Assembly (NCBI GenBank): GCA_028023455.1
Contig: JAQFVV010012535.1
Coordinates: 2,482,001-2,546,000, forward strand
Origin: Epiperipatus broadwayi
Lineage: Eukaryota > Onychophora > Udeonychophora > Euonychophora > Peripatidae
DNA length: 64,000 bases
Direction of reading: 5' to 3'
The first letter of the stretch is position 1. Each line of letters starts with the position of its first letter. Below the pieces are notes generated by a model. The model saw only the letters and a list, made by a program, of their open reading frames with translations, was not told the DNA's origin and did not search any database. This document shows positions 49,640 through 61,709 of the stretch, in pieces. A program made the translations under genes and the position numbers.

Positions 49640-52200
49640 CTGATTCTTTATTTTGCTTATTCGATATCTTGAGAACTATCATTTAACTTTCATAGCAAAC
49701 ATTTTTTCTGAATAACTTCAACACTTTGCCTAATTCTAGTTTTCCATTGTACTATTCTATGCCACATCCTCTCAATGAAAACAAACAATACAGCACTTTT
49801 TAATGATGTTTGAGATAAATAAATAAAGTTAGTTTCTTTTAAGAAACAATGCCCAAGATTATCATAATTATCATATATATATATATTTAAAATTCTTATT
49901 CTTTATTGGTTTTTTATATTCAATCCACAAAATTGAGATTTTATTAGTATATTCTATAGTATTACACTAAAAGAAACTGAATGACATATTGATCAGGCTT
50001 ATGATCTTGCTTTCCTATTTTGAAAATTTTAAAGAGCAACCTTAAATGAAAAACTATTTGTAAAATCAAACTGGTAATTATTAATCAGTGATTGGAAGCA
50101 ACGGACTTAAGAAAACCATTGAAAGTACTTTTGCTATAATGTATAACATTAACACTCATGATAATTACTACAATCTTATTTAACCTCACCTTTTTTATTT
50201 ATAAATTTAAAATAATAAAATCATTTTTAAGATCAGGTGATGGAACTTTATGAGTGCAAATATCCTTGAAAGATTTCAATAATTTTAAAGCTAACAGCCT
50301 ATCTGTTATATTTAAAAATTTTCTAAGTATGTTATCAAAATCAGTAAAAGTCTTTTCATTTTTAATCTGAGATTATAAATAACTCTATTAAATCCACCAA
50401 GTTGATATTTTTATTTAAATCTATATATATATCATTAAAAAAGTCATTTCCTCAATTACTGTATCATTATTCAAAAGATGATTAAAATACTCTTTTTAAC
50501 TATTTTATATATATATATGTAATGATGAATTTAATAGAATTATATTATCATTTTTCAGGTTCATAAGTTGATTTCAGTGCTTCAAAATGGTAAATGATCA
50601 TAATCATCAATTATTGTCTATATCTCCTTTGCAATTTTAATTTACTAAACAGTCTTATGTGTTCATGTCACTTGTTAAACTTCTGTATTTGATCTCTATA
50701 TCTTGGTTATGAAGATACACATTCATTTTATTATTCTGGCATGCAGAAACTGTCATATTTTCTTTTAATTAAAGAACTATAAGTGAACTTAAAAATAGAT
50801 TTATCTAATATTCACAATACACTTTCCAGTGAGGAATAAAAAGTTTCTTTATTATAATTCTCCAAATCCAATGATGAAACACGTATTAATAAATTGGCAC
50901 AGGTACCATTGTACAAAATATGTTTTAACACCATTAACTTTTTATAGAAAAATTTAAGACAAAAATAGAAAATACCTAATTAAATTTCAAACAAATCCAC
51001 TATCATGTGTGTTATCTTGCATACCTTTTCAATAAAACTTCCTTCTTTTGTAAGACAAGTTTCAATAAAGGCAGTTACATTAACCTTACATTTCTGGATA
51101 TATAATACAGTATCACATTACTATATCTCCAATCCCAGAAATTCTCAGAATAAATAAATAAACAATAAACAAAAATAATAATAAACTTTTAAATATTTAT
51201 ACTGAGTAAGTTATTATAAAAGATTAAAGTCCACTTTTAAATTTTATTTAGATAATACCAGTTTCTAATCATAGATCTCTAGATTAATGATATTCTACTG
51301 TGGTGTCAAAGATAAAATAAAAATAACAATGACTGAACAGGTATAATACCATTTGGAGACTTATTTCATAGCTCATTAAAGATATATTTGAGAAAGAAGC
51401 CTATTAATGCTTACTTTAAAGAGTAGTTTTATATTGAGCATAGATTTGAATATTAAAAAAAAAATAGGGAAGAGGAGTAGAAGATTGGAGGCATATGAAA
51501 TTAAAAAACTAAAAAGAAGAGACAATTAACAATGACTAAACAGGTGCAAATTTATTATTTAAAAGTAGAAAAGGAATTATGTTGAGTTTTTATATTTAGA
51601 GGTAGAGGAATTATAGAGAAAATGTTTGAATAGTAAGATAAAAGATAAAGATATATAAAAGCTGACTGATGATTTAAAAAAAAATAGGGATGAATATTTG
51701 AAAACTCTAGAAAAAAGTAGAAAACCTTGAAGAAATTAATTATATTGATGTGTAAAATATAGTTTTGGGAGATAACTAACTGTGATAATAAACAAAAATC
51801 ACAAGCAATAGTTTTTAATATCTAATCTATTGAGTAAAAAGAATAAATAAAATTTTTCTTTAAACATTAATTTCTTGGTGAAGGAAAGTAATGTTCAAAC
51901 ATCAATGTGATCTCTAAAAACAAATGCTTTATTCGAACACATATATTCAATAATGTTTGTTTTTCTGCTTTCAAAATTGGAATTTAAGAGCAATTAGAAT
52001 CCTTTTTGGGTATGTTAGTAATCACTCTATTACAGTTTTTCACACAAGGAAGAATCGCTAAATTGCTGCTAACACAAGTAAGTGATAATTTTTTTTAGAT
52101 ATTTTATCAAAAGTAAATATAATAGTGAAAGAGACATAGACTTTCCATATTATGTTCATTTTCACTACTATAAAATATTTGATCTAAAGAAGATACAGAA
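49640..52200. other. AT-rich stretch, no gene seen
   Basis: No exon or element I can support. Confidence 0.5.
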
Positions 52201-52214
52201 CTGATGTCCATTTT

Positions 52215-52500
52215 TCACTATTGAAAAAAGGTTAGTGGCTTTATTCCTCAGGATATCATAAGAAATTTGAGCACCAGAACCATGAGTACCAGGATCAACT
52301 CTGAGGCTTCCCAATCCCCCAAGTCAGACACTATCTATTATGTCATACTATGTGGGGCAAAAAGGCTATTGGCTTCATTTCTCAGGGTTTTATAAGAAGT
52401 TTGAGCATCAGAACCACAAGTGCCAGAATGAGGCCTAGAACCTCCTGATGCCAGATCAGATGCTCTACTGCTGCATCAAACCATGCTAGACTCATAAAAA
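52215..52500. repeat. Tandem duplication, period about 136 bp, two copies
   Basis: GGCTTTATTCCTCAGG...ATAAGAAATTTGAGCACCAGAACC (52237 on) recurs as GGCTTCATTTCTCAGG...ATAAGAAGTTTGAGCATCAGAACC (52373 on). It is GC-richer than its surroundings but carries no open frame across both copies. Confidence 0.75.
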
Positions 52501-52740
52501 TATTTTATTGAAAGTATAAACTGTTTCAGATATTTTGTACATTAAAATAATATGTGGCAGGAGAGAGAAATGCATAAACAATTTTAGATATTTTTATCAA
52601 AAGTATATACAAAAGTGTTACAGATATTTTGTACATTAAAATAAAACATGGCAAAATGCATGACTGAAATGCATGAACAATTTTAGATATTTAATCAAAA
52701 GTACAGATATCTTGGCAATTTCAATATAGATATTTATACA
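52500..52740. repeat. Degenerate AT-rich tandem repeat
   Basis: CAGATATTTTGTACATTAAAATAA, then ATGCATAAACAATTTTAGATATTT...ATCAAAAGTA recur two to three times. Inverted relatives are at 58150-58330. Confidence 0.65.
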
Positions 52741-53266
52741 CAATATTTTATTGAATTATTATAATCATTTCACACGATTATAGTCCTTCATTATTTCATA
52801 GCAGGCAGAAGTAGGGGTGTGAAGTATAGTATAAAAATTTACTCTTTGAAGTCAAGCTAGGCAAAGCAAGGGACAAATAAAAGCATTTGAATATAATAAT
52901 AAAAAATACATTCTAAAAAGCAAAGAATTCATTTCATTGACAAACAGGCATGTAATATTGCATATATGTATATGTCCATGTATATTTGTTATTATTTATA
53001 CATTAATAATAAAAAAATTATATATATAAATCTACATAAGGAATTTTTAAAAAATGTTACAAGGTAATTTTAAATGCAATTGTTAAAAAAAGATTAATAT
53101 TTTAAAACTTATAAAACCCTTAATAAAAGATTTGTTAATTTCCAACCATACTTTGATCAATTATCATGATTGGCATTATTTAAAAAAAAATTAAAACAAC
53201 ATTTCTGAGGAATTCAATAGTTTGGATCATTCTAAAAACTGCTAAAACAAAATATCATCTGCAAGT

Positions 53267-53569
53267 CAAAATAAGAGTCATAGATCACATGGCCTATCTC
53301 TTAAGCTTGTAAGTTATAAACAGTGAGGATGGCCAATTCCTCTACAAGCTTTATGACAAATGCTTAGACAGAGCCAGTACTTAAAATATCTCTGTCAGGA
53401 ACCCCTCCACAAACCCCTGACCTACTCTGACACCTCTCTGAGGAGTGCAAAAGCACAAAAACATGGTCAGGAGTTTGGGGAGGAGTTCCTGACAGAGATA
53501 TTTTAAGTGCTAGCTCTGGCTAAGCATTTATCATAAAGCTTGTAGAGGAATTGGCAATCCTCACTGTTT
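53267..53569 (-). mobile_element. Hairpin retroposon, copy 2, 13-bp target duplication
   Basis: Arms at 53318-53421 and 53466-53569 are reverse complements with several mismatches. The one-sided tail (53267-53317) corresponds to 21704 onward in copy 1, in opposite orientation. ATCATCTGCAAGT flanks both sides (53254-53266 and 53570-53582). Same ends as copy 1 (CACTGTTT/AAACAGTG). Confidence 0.85.
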
Positions 53570-53865
53570 ATCATCTGCAAGTATTCTGAAATCACCATAG
53601 CTAAGATGTCTAGCATAAGTTTAGCTTCAATGACAGGATAAAATTAACAAGATGCTTCTTAAATATAGTTGTTTAACATTGAATACAGAGTCTATGGAAT
53701 GCCTTAGAAACAAAATATTATGGAATGTCTCATCCTTTATAGCAACTTGACAAATATAATAAAGAATTACGTTTAAAGGAAATCATCAATATCAGATATT
53801 GTAAAAAGAATTCAAGTAAAAATGAAAGATTAATGGATTTGCAGTCAACAATTGGGATATATATA

Positions 53866-53930
53866 TATAGCTCGCAAATAAGCTCTTAACAAGTTTATTT
53901 GTGAGCTCTATATATAACATTTGTAATACA
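53866..53930. repeat. Short AT-edged palindrome
   Basis: TATATAGCTCGCAAATAA and TTATTTGTGAGCTCTATATA pair around a 12-base centre. Unknown function. Confidence 0.6.
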
Positions 53931-53989
53931 ACCTTGTTAAATTATATCATGTGGCATAGGACTTGATTTCTTTGTGTGTATATATATAT

Positions 53990-54204
53990 CAATAGATGGA
54001 GCTTTACCAAGATCTCCAAACAAACGTATTTTTGTTCACATAAACGTCAGTCAGAATTCACCGAGACAGAGCATTCTGACTCTGACGTTTATGTAAACAA
54101 AAATACGCTTGTTTGGAGGTCTTGGTAAAGGTCCATCTATTGATCATAAATACAAGCGATAGCAAGTTTACGTATATATAACTTGTTTTTGTTTTTCATA
54201 TATA
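53990..54204. mobile_element. Short member of the array A/B family (copy C), no ribozyme
   Basis: Starts in (AT)n with CAATAGATGGAGCTTTACC, turns round near 54065 (AGCATTCTGACTCTGACG), and returns as TGGTAAAGGTCCATCTATTG, then CATAAATACAAGCGATAGCAAG and ACTTGTTTTTGTTTTTCAT before another (AT)n. It keeps both termini of the family but lacks the segment that carries the hammerhead motif. Confidence 0.75.
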
Positions 54205-54390
54205 TATATATCAGAGCTCTGAAATAAAAAAAATATAAAATAATTTATATTTATGATCACAAACTTATCGGAATCCAAACTGAATTTAGATACTAAATTG
54301 ACATCTTTATTTGTGCACAAGTTATTTAATTCTCAATAGTATAAATGCTTTTCAAATAATTCTGTAATTCTACCAAACTTGTACTGTTCA

Positions 54391-54530
54391 AGTTAATATA
54401 AAAAGGTAAAATAAAACTAATAAGAAAATTCTTAAAAGTGTTATGATTCTGGCAGCAATCTGCTCCTGAAAGCTGGCTCAGTGCTTTTAAGACTTTCTTA
54501 TTAGTTTTATTTTACCTTTTCATATTAACT
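54391..54530. repeat. Small fold-back element (140 bp)
   Basis: AGTTAATATAAAAAGGTAAA and ATAAAACTAATAAGAAA at the left pair with their complements at the right. The centre GCAGCAATCTGCTCCTGAAAGC is unique. MITE-like. Confidence 0.75.
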
Positions 54531-54539
54531 TTATAAATT

Positions 54540-56135
54540 TAATAGAATTGCAAAAGTTATCTGTAAACTATGTACATAAAACTGCAGAAATTTATGAAAA
54601 AATTTAATATAGAAATATTAAAAATATATCATTTATTGTTATTTTATGTATTTAAAATGTTTTATAAGTAATGCATATTTTATAAAAATAATTGAATACT
54701 TTTAAATATTTAAGATTTAAATAATATTTTAGTTTTATTTTAATAATAATGTAAAGTTCATGTAGATTTATTTATATTTGGCATGGTTAAAAAATAAATT
54801 ATTCATTATTTAAATGAATAAATTATCGAACTTGAGTTAAAATATATATAAACAATTTTACTTTAAATGTTAAAAATTTATAATAACATAAATAGATGTA
54901 TGTCAAGAATGGATAAATAATTGGAATGTTGGACAATGCAGATGACCTGAATTTAAATGATTTTTAAAGTTCATTTTACACATATTGAATGTGTTAAATG
55001 TTTTTTTCCACAAATTTATAAAGTTTTGATCTAAAATGATATGTAACCTAAGTAATTCAAATGAAAGAATTTATCCATTCCATTATTTATGAAAATGTTA
55101 AACTTGAGGTGTGTATCTAATATATTTTTTATATATAATCAATATTAATAACAAGTGTGAAGATGTAAAATTACTAAAAGTTTGAAATGAGTTTTATCAA
55201 TAATGTGTATATTGTCCTGTCTCAAGTATATACATGCAGATGTAGTATTCCTGCTCTTTATTGAAATAATGTGTTTGTGGATGAGTATTCTTGCTCTTAC
55301 ATTGAAAATAATTATATGTATGCCCATTGTTATTTATATTTTGATATTCTACATGTTGCAGTGGAAATCCCTAGTATATGATGATTACATATTAGGCATG
55401 GATATTAAGGCATGTATATTTATGCATGCACTTGAATTGCAGATAGACTTATTTATAGAAACATATCATTTTTACATTCCATTGATGGTAAGAATACCAG
55501 TCACATTTGTCTGATCACATTGTAAATGGTGTGACATGTAACTAGTATATTTTACATGCATATCTTATCTTTGCATCTTTATAAGATGCTAGGTATGCAT
55601 GGTCCATAACTTCAAGCACATTAGATCATTGGTTTTAAAATCTGTCTAAAGATCTCATTCTTATTTAGATGTATACAAACTAAGCAATATCATGTGCTAT
55701 CATTTTAATATGATATATAGTGTTATAGGATTTCAATAATAAGCAATACTATCATTATTTACATAATAGTAAAATTCATATCAAAGCTTAATATGAAGTC
55801 TTAATAATAAAATAAATAAAGAGACTCTCACAAAATTATATTTTAACAAATATAAAAATTTGATATTTGGTTTTGTAATTTATTAAAGTACATTGTGACC
55901 AGTCTTTTCATTTAATAAATTTACTATTTAAGTAATACTTTGGGTGCAATTTGAAAATTATAATTGCTGTTTGTAATATTATAATTGACTATTTATTAGT
56001 CTGCATTCAGAATAGGTTATATTTACCTATTTAAGGAGATTTATTGAAACTTCTTTGTATTAATAATTTCAATTTCTGTGGTCAATTTGCAATCATTAAT
56101 GTCTATATAAATATATTGGATGATTAATAAGGATG
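54540..56135. other. AT-rich stretch, no gene seen
   Basis: Includes a 103-codon hydrophobic frame at 55203-55514 that I regard as chance. Confidence 0.5.
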
Positions 56136-56140
56136 AAATT

Positions 56141-56244
56141 CCACCTTTATTGTTAAAAGGAGGTTGCCTTGACAACAGTTTGAGATTGTTGATTGTTATC
56201 TAAATTGGGATTGTCTAAGTGTTGACTGGTTTCTAATAGTTTTA
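56141..56244 (-). repeat. Dispersed repeat, copy 2
   Basis: Reverse-complement match to 17451-17552 (GGTTGCCTTGACAACAGTTT, GAGATTGTTGATTGTTATC, GTGTTGACTGGTTTCTAATAG). Confidence 0.75.
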
Positions 56245-56889
56245 TATATATGTATTGTTTTTATTTATATTTCAGTAAATATTTTATTGATTTTATTTGT
56301 TGTTTGATTTCACTTTTAAAAGAGATATACTAATGGTCATGAATTCATTCCAATTCACTATCTTAAATGTCTATAATATTAATTACATATATTGTTAATA
56401 AAAACAATACAAGACTATTGTATAAGAATGAGTAAAAATGTTGTGTGTCACAGAATAATATGTATAACAAAATAATATGCAGCAGAATAGAAGATTAAAA
56501 GACATATAATCTTAAAGTAATATTTTTAAATATTAGATCTCCACAAATATAATTTTCAACTATACCTTGTGATTGAGGCTACAGCCTTAATGAATATTAT
56601 TTACGTAATGAATGTGCGTTTAAATAAATTTGTAATTACAACTATACCTTTTGTGAAATAAATGTATAGAGCCTGCATCTAAAACAACTAATTCAAAAAG
56701 GCATCTTTTTGAATTAGCTGAAAATTTCTTAAAGTTTGTGGTAATCAAATATTTAATCTTAAAGTAATACAATGGTTTGCATGAATGAAGCACATATAAT
56801 CATGATATAATATGAAAAATAATTATGTAAAAATATTTATTTTATATTGTTGACTTTTGAACAGTAAATAGATTTAATATCAACAATAA

Positions 56890-57600
56890 GTATCTGAAAG
56901 CAAGAAAAAATTAAAAAGGTTGTTTCATCCTTGACCTTGTGGCCTGTAGGGGAAAAAAGTAAAAAGAAGAAAAAAAATAGTTGGTAGGGTTTGTTCAAAT
57001 GCAGCAAAAAATAAAAAGTTTTATCCAATTTATTGACCTTGTGATGTGAAAATAAGAAAAAACAACATTTTTTGGCCAAATACTTGACCACATGATCTTA
57101 AAGAAATAAACACAAACATTAAAGTATATTTTGTCCAAATGCTTGATCTCATATTGTCAAAGTGTTTGGTTAAAGTGTTTTAATTTTTTCATGATTTTGT
57201 ATGATGAGGTCAAGCATTTCACCAAAAATTTGTATTTTTTATCACTTTTATGATAAGAGCTCAAGGACATGGACAAAACATGCCTTAATTTTTGCTTTTG
57301 TTTTATGGCCTATTTGACTAAATAGCTTTTTTTTACCACAATCACATCATAAGATCAAGCATTTGGTCAATTTTTTCTCCAGTTTTATGCCATGAGTTCA
57401 AGCATTTGGACAAACACAAGTTTAATTTGTGTGAGTACCGTTTTTTTTATAGCTTTAAGATTATAAGGTCAAATATTTGGCCAATTTTTTTTATATTTTT
57501 CCTGCTTTCCATATCACAAGATCAAGAGTTTGGACATAGCATTTTACTTTTTTGCCAATTTTTTTCTCTCATTTTACTTTTTGCCCTTTCAGGCCACTAG
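56890..57600. repeat. Decayed minisatellite with a polarity switch
   Basis: Units of about 60-75 bp centred on AAGATCAAGCATTTGGTCAA followed by T-rich spacer. Left of about 57170 the units read in reverse (TTGACCTTGTGATG, CCAAATACTTGACCACATGATC, CCAAATGCTTGATCTCAT). Right of about 57200 they read forward (GAGGTCAAGCATTTCACC, AAGATCAAGCATTTGGTC, GAGTTCAAGCATTTGG, AAGGTCAAATATTTGGCC, AAGATCAAGAGTTTGG). Confidence 0.7.
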
Positions 57601-57870
57601 GACAAGTATGAAACAATCTTTCTATTCCTCTCCCTCATCCCCAACAACTTCAAGTATTTACATTTAATAATATATATATATCAATAATATAAAATAAATA
57701 TTTCTTACATAATTATTTTTTGTGTTATGTTATGGTTGTACTCATTTCACATATATAACTGTTCATATTGTTTTAATATTATACACTTTATAATTTTGTA
57801 TTTTGCCACATATTATTTTAAGATTATAAATATTATCTTATAATTATATTACTTTAAATTTATAAGCATT

Positions 57871-57976
57871 GTCAAGCATTGGTTGTTGAGAGGTCAGCGA
57901 CTGTTGCTTTAGAAGCAGTTGTCCCGGGTTAGCGGGTTCACATCCCAGCTGATGCTATAATACATGAGAAAAAAAA
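57871..57976 (+). mobile_element. tRNA-derived SINE with 11-bp target duplication
   Basis: GTTGAGAGGTCAGCGACTG (A-box region), a five-pair anticodon stem with loop TTTAGAA, AAGCAGTTGTCCCGG, GCGGGTTCACATCCC (B-box region), tail GATGCTATAATACATGAG and an A tract. TTATAAGCATT flanks both sides (57860-57870 and 57977-57987). Same family as 13.3 and 27.8 kb. Confidence 0.85.
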
Positions 57977-57999
57977 TTATAAGCATTTTAATCACATGT

Positions 58000-58680
58000 T
58001 ATGCTGTGTATTATTGTTAATGTTATACATATTATATGATGCCACATTTTTATTCATTCTTATGAATTTAATCATGTATTTTTTTTTATTAAAAATATTA
58101 TTATTTACTATTATAGTCATTTAAGACAAAATACCATATATAAGAATGTATATAAAAGCTCAGTAAAATATCTGCACTTCTGACAAAATATCTGAAATCG
58201 TTTATGCATTTCAATTATAGTATTCTGCTGTGCATTATTTTAGTGTACAAAATTTCCAGAATGATGTTATACATATTTTTGATAAAGTATCTAAAATTGT
58301 TTATGGATCTCAATTATGCATGTTATTTTATATTTCTATTAAATTGAAATTATATGCATTTTAATAATATATTCTCTGTATATTATCCTAATGTTATACA
58401 TATTATTTTATGACATCACATTTTTATTTATTTTTACTGTTAGGCATGCATTTTTAAAATTAAAAGTACATGAAATTATTAATGCATACATTTTTAATAA
58501 AATATCATTTGTAAATATGTGCATAGAAATTAGATAAAATATCCATATTCTCAATAATATATCTAAACTTGTTTATATATTTTAGTCAGGCATTCTAACA
58601 CATATTACTTTACTGTATAAAATATATGGAACAGTTTTATACTTACTTTCAATAAAATATTAATAGTGGCAAATTTGACT
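58000..58680. repeat. AT-rich degenerate tandem repeat
   Basis: AATGTTATACATATTAT...TGA...CACATTTTTATT recurs at about 58017 and 58388, with AAAATATCTGAAAT/CTAAAATTGTTTATG blocks between. Partly the inverse of 52500-52740. Confidence 0.55.
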
Positions 58681-58959
58681 TAATATCCAAAACAGTTTTG
58701 TTCACACTAATATTGTTTGTTTGATGTGATGTGATGCACTATAACTTCTCCTTATACAGAGTCAGGAATCTCTCAGCAATTATGCCCAGAGAAACCTGTT
58801 AGCCATTTAACTTCCCTTTCCATTCTCCTTCTCAATCCTACCCCATCCCATTTTCCACAATATAATCTTTGACAACTCTATGGCCTTTATATCTAAACCC
58901 CCCTTATCTTTTCCCAAACCCAGCATAATGATCAATAACTCACTTTCTGTATAATCACT

Positions 58960-59253
58960 TTATTTATTCTTCCACAATTTCATTATTTGTACCCTTTCTG
59001 CTTTCAGGCATTTACATTCTATTAACAGATGCCTAATATTTTGTATGCATTCCTTACACAACTTGCAGACTAAATCACACACATTTTTCCATTTATGTGT
59101 ATATTCCTTTGTTGCTAAAAATCCCATATGAGTCTTAAACAGTAAACTACTTTCCTTACTATTATCATAAATTAACTCACATCCAATATTCTGTTTACTT
59201 TTATATATATTTAAAATCTTTTTACTCTCCATACTAGTTCTCCATCTCTCCAA
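58960..59253 (-). pseudogene. LINE C-terminal Cys/His region
   Basis: Contains CDLVCKLCKECIQNIRHLLIEC with a C-x2-C-x8-H-x4-C pattern (residues at LCKEC, H and EC), a zinc-knuckle type end common in LINE ORF2 proteins. Preceded by HMGFLATKEYTHKWKNVC. Confidence 0.65.
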
Positions 59254-59863
59254 CTCCCTATTCTTTATTAAAGCATCTATTCTTCTATCCTATTCCTCAA
59301 CACTATAATACTCATCAATTTTTCTAACACAATCATCCCACATTTTGTATAAGTATACTGACATAAATTCTTTATCCAAATCTTCTGCATATTGCATTAT
59401 CTTTCTCACTCATCTTGTAACATACCATTTATTCACAACCCAATTAAATACTGTTTTGGATATTCTTTTATTATCCATAAACTGCGATCTACTGAACATT
59501 TTTATTTTGCTTTTTGCATCTCTCATATAAAAACTTGACCATCTTATTTCTCCTTGAATTGCCTCCTTTGACATCCACCCATCTGCATCTAATGCATGTC
59601 TTTCTATTTTTCTTTGATATAATCTACTACCCCTTTACTTACACATAACACATCATTCCCATATGTTAACCCTGCTACTGCCACTCCCTTCCATACAATT
59701 CTACCTACATCATACTTATTATATGAGAACACTGTTAACTTCTTTATCAATCCCTTTCTTTTCTTTGCTTCATTTATCAATTTTTCCTCTCATTCATCCA
59801 AGAAATTTCTCTGATTACTTAAGATGATTCCTAAATAGTTAAATCTATTCACTACACTTAAAT

Positions 59864-60379
59864 TTATATCCCCAATAAAAATTCTTTGTCTTCTCTTTCC
59901 CTAGTATTAATCATCATTACATTTGATTTCTCTTCACTAAATTTAATCCCCATCTCTTCACCCAACCTTGTGCATGTCCTCAGCATAACTTCCATTTTTC
60001 CCCTTATTTCTGCACACAAAAAGACATCATCCACAAATAAGAGACATAAAAATGTATATACTCCCTTGCCACCTATTGATGGTATCTCTACCATTCTTCC
60101 CAGTCTTTCTATTGCTCTCTCCATTTTTCTCAAATACAACAAAAACAAAATAGTTGACATAGGGCATCCTTTCCTTAGTCCCACCCATTTTTAATGTTAT
60201 AATGATTCTATATTCACTAATTGATATGTATAGTAATTATTTTCATGTAATTTCTTAATAATATTCACTAAAGCTCCATCCATTCCCAAATTTACTAAAC
60301 TTACCCATAATCTATTTCTATTTACTGTATCATACTCTTTCTCTATATTTATAAAAACCATATATAACTGACTACTCAT
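59864..60379 (-). pseudogene. LINE reverse-transcriptase palm, catalytic residues changed
   Basis: 60379-60197 reads LYMVFINIEKEYDTVNRNRLW: the F-x-D catalytic Asp is Asn. 60184-59864 reads GLRKGCPMSTILFLLYLRKM and LLFVDDVFLCAE: F-A-D-D has become F-V-D-D but both Asp remain. Loss of the first catalytic Asp and the frame breaks make it inactive. Confidence 0.75.
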
Positions 60380-60430
60380 ATCTATAAGTTGTGTAACTAT
60401 AAATAAACTATCTTCTATATATCTATCTGT

Positions 60431-61240
60431 TCAAAAACATTCTTGCATTTCTCCCACTATATTATTTTCTTCCGTACATTTTGAAACACTTCCAGCCACC
60501 ATATATGAGAAAACTTTATATAGCACCCACATTACTGCTATAGGTCTATAATTGTTTAACTTTGTGTGATTACCTTTTTCCTTAAATAGCAGCCTTACTC
60601 TTGTATTATTCCAACTACCCAGAAAATCCCTCTTCTGTACCATCTTATTAAAACATAATAATAGTTTTAATTTTACCCTATGCCCTAAATTCATTACAAT
60701 CTCTGCTACCCAATCATCTAAACCTCTTTCCTTTCCACTTTTCAATTTCTTATTTGCCTCATTCTGTTCATTTTTTGTAAACCTAATATTCCCATTACAA
60801 TATGCTTTCATGTTTGTTAACACTCTGTCCTTCTCATCTAATGTCTTTTCTTTATCCATTGCATATTTATTTAAGATTATTTCTAATTCTTCTCTAGAGC
60901 TACCCTCTATTCCTTCATCATCTAGTAATACTATTTCTCTCTCTCCTATATTCCCCTTTTTAATGTATTTCCAAATTTTTTTATTCCCATCTCTTCCATT
61001 TTTATTAATATCCTCCCACAATTTACTATTCAGTTTTGTTCTCTCTCTATAATTATATATTTTAGCTAATTCTAAGTACTTTTCCCATTTAACATTAACA
61101 TCTTTTTCACTTTCTTTGTTTTTAATAGCACACTTATATTTTCTGCATGTTTTATCCCTCTCTTTTACACTTTTATTAACTTTCATTTTCCTATTACTTT
61201 TATTTTTCTGAATATTCTCACCTAAAATCCTATTTGCCAC
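60431..61240 (-). pseudogene. LINE linker and reverse-transcriptase N-terminal part
   Basis: 269 residues: a Lys/Glu-rich linker, then at about residue 212 WNNTRVRLLFKEKGNHTKLNNYRPIAVMWVLYKVF, the first RT motifs. It ends at EENNIVGEMQECF, where an E-x-Q-x-G-F motif would be expected (the family's QAGF-type box is degraded). Downstream RT continues in other frames. Confidence 0.75.
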
Positions 61241-61340
61241 TTTTTCATTTCACCACACCAGTACTTATATTCATCACCAAACAAATCTTACATGGTTTCT
61301 TTAAATTTTATCTTATACTCTTCTAATTAATTCTTATCAT

Positions 61341-61619
61341 TCATTTTCCATCCACATCTTTCACTATTCTTTCAAATTTATTACCATTTTCCATCACATT
61401 ACTAATCATTTCTATTATAAAGAAGTTATGATCACTATTACATACTCTCTCTTCATTATCAACACCCTTAATCTTCCATAATTTATTCACTCCCTCTTTC
61501 TCTACTAATACATAATATATTATGTGGAATATATTATTTCTAGACCATGTGTATTGTCTCTCATAAATATTTGATAAATTTCCAATGTTCAAGTTCACTC
61601 CCTGACGAAAATTCTTCAA
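61341..61619 (-). pseudogene. LINE endonuclease C-terminal part
   Basis: 92 residues with YTWSRNN, HIIYYVLV (IDYVL-type motif) and VCNSDHNFFIIEM, the Ser-Asp-His signature of APE-type endonucleases. Confidence 0.7.
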
Positions 61620-61709
61620 AAGCTATTTATTCCTATTACCTACATAATCAATTTCTTCTACATGCCCATTCATATACCCTATAACCAATATTTTTTCCCC
61701 CTGTTTGTG

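Larger units (their letters stand above)
58728..61705 (-). mobile_element. 5'-truncated, inactive non-LTR retrotransposon (LINE)
   Basis: Minus strand order: endonuclease end (ILVIGYMNGHVEEIDYVGNRNK at about 61696-61626, then 61619-61341 ending VCNSDHNFF), linker and RT start (61240-60431), RT palm (60379-59864), C-terminal Cys-His region (59253-58960), then a 3' UTR to about 58728 ending in CATCACATCACATCA. Frames are broken between segments, with stops. The 3' end matches the fragment at 14.15-14.26 kb. Clade not assigned. Confidence 0.85.

Noticed and set aside
55203-55514. 103-codon hydrophobic frame
   Set aside because: Ile/Leu/Phe bias is expected from AT-rich DNA; contains a small local duplication and no recognisable transmembrane-protein family.
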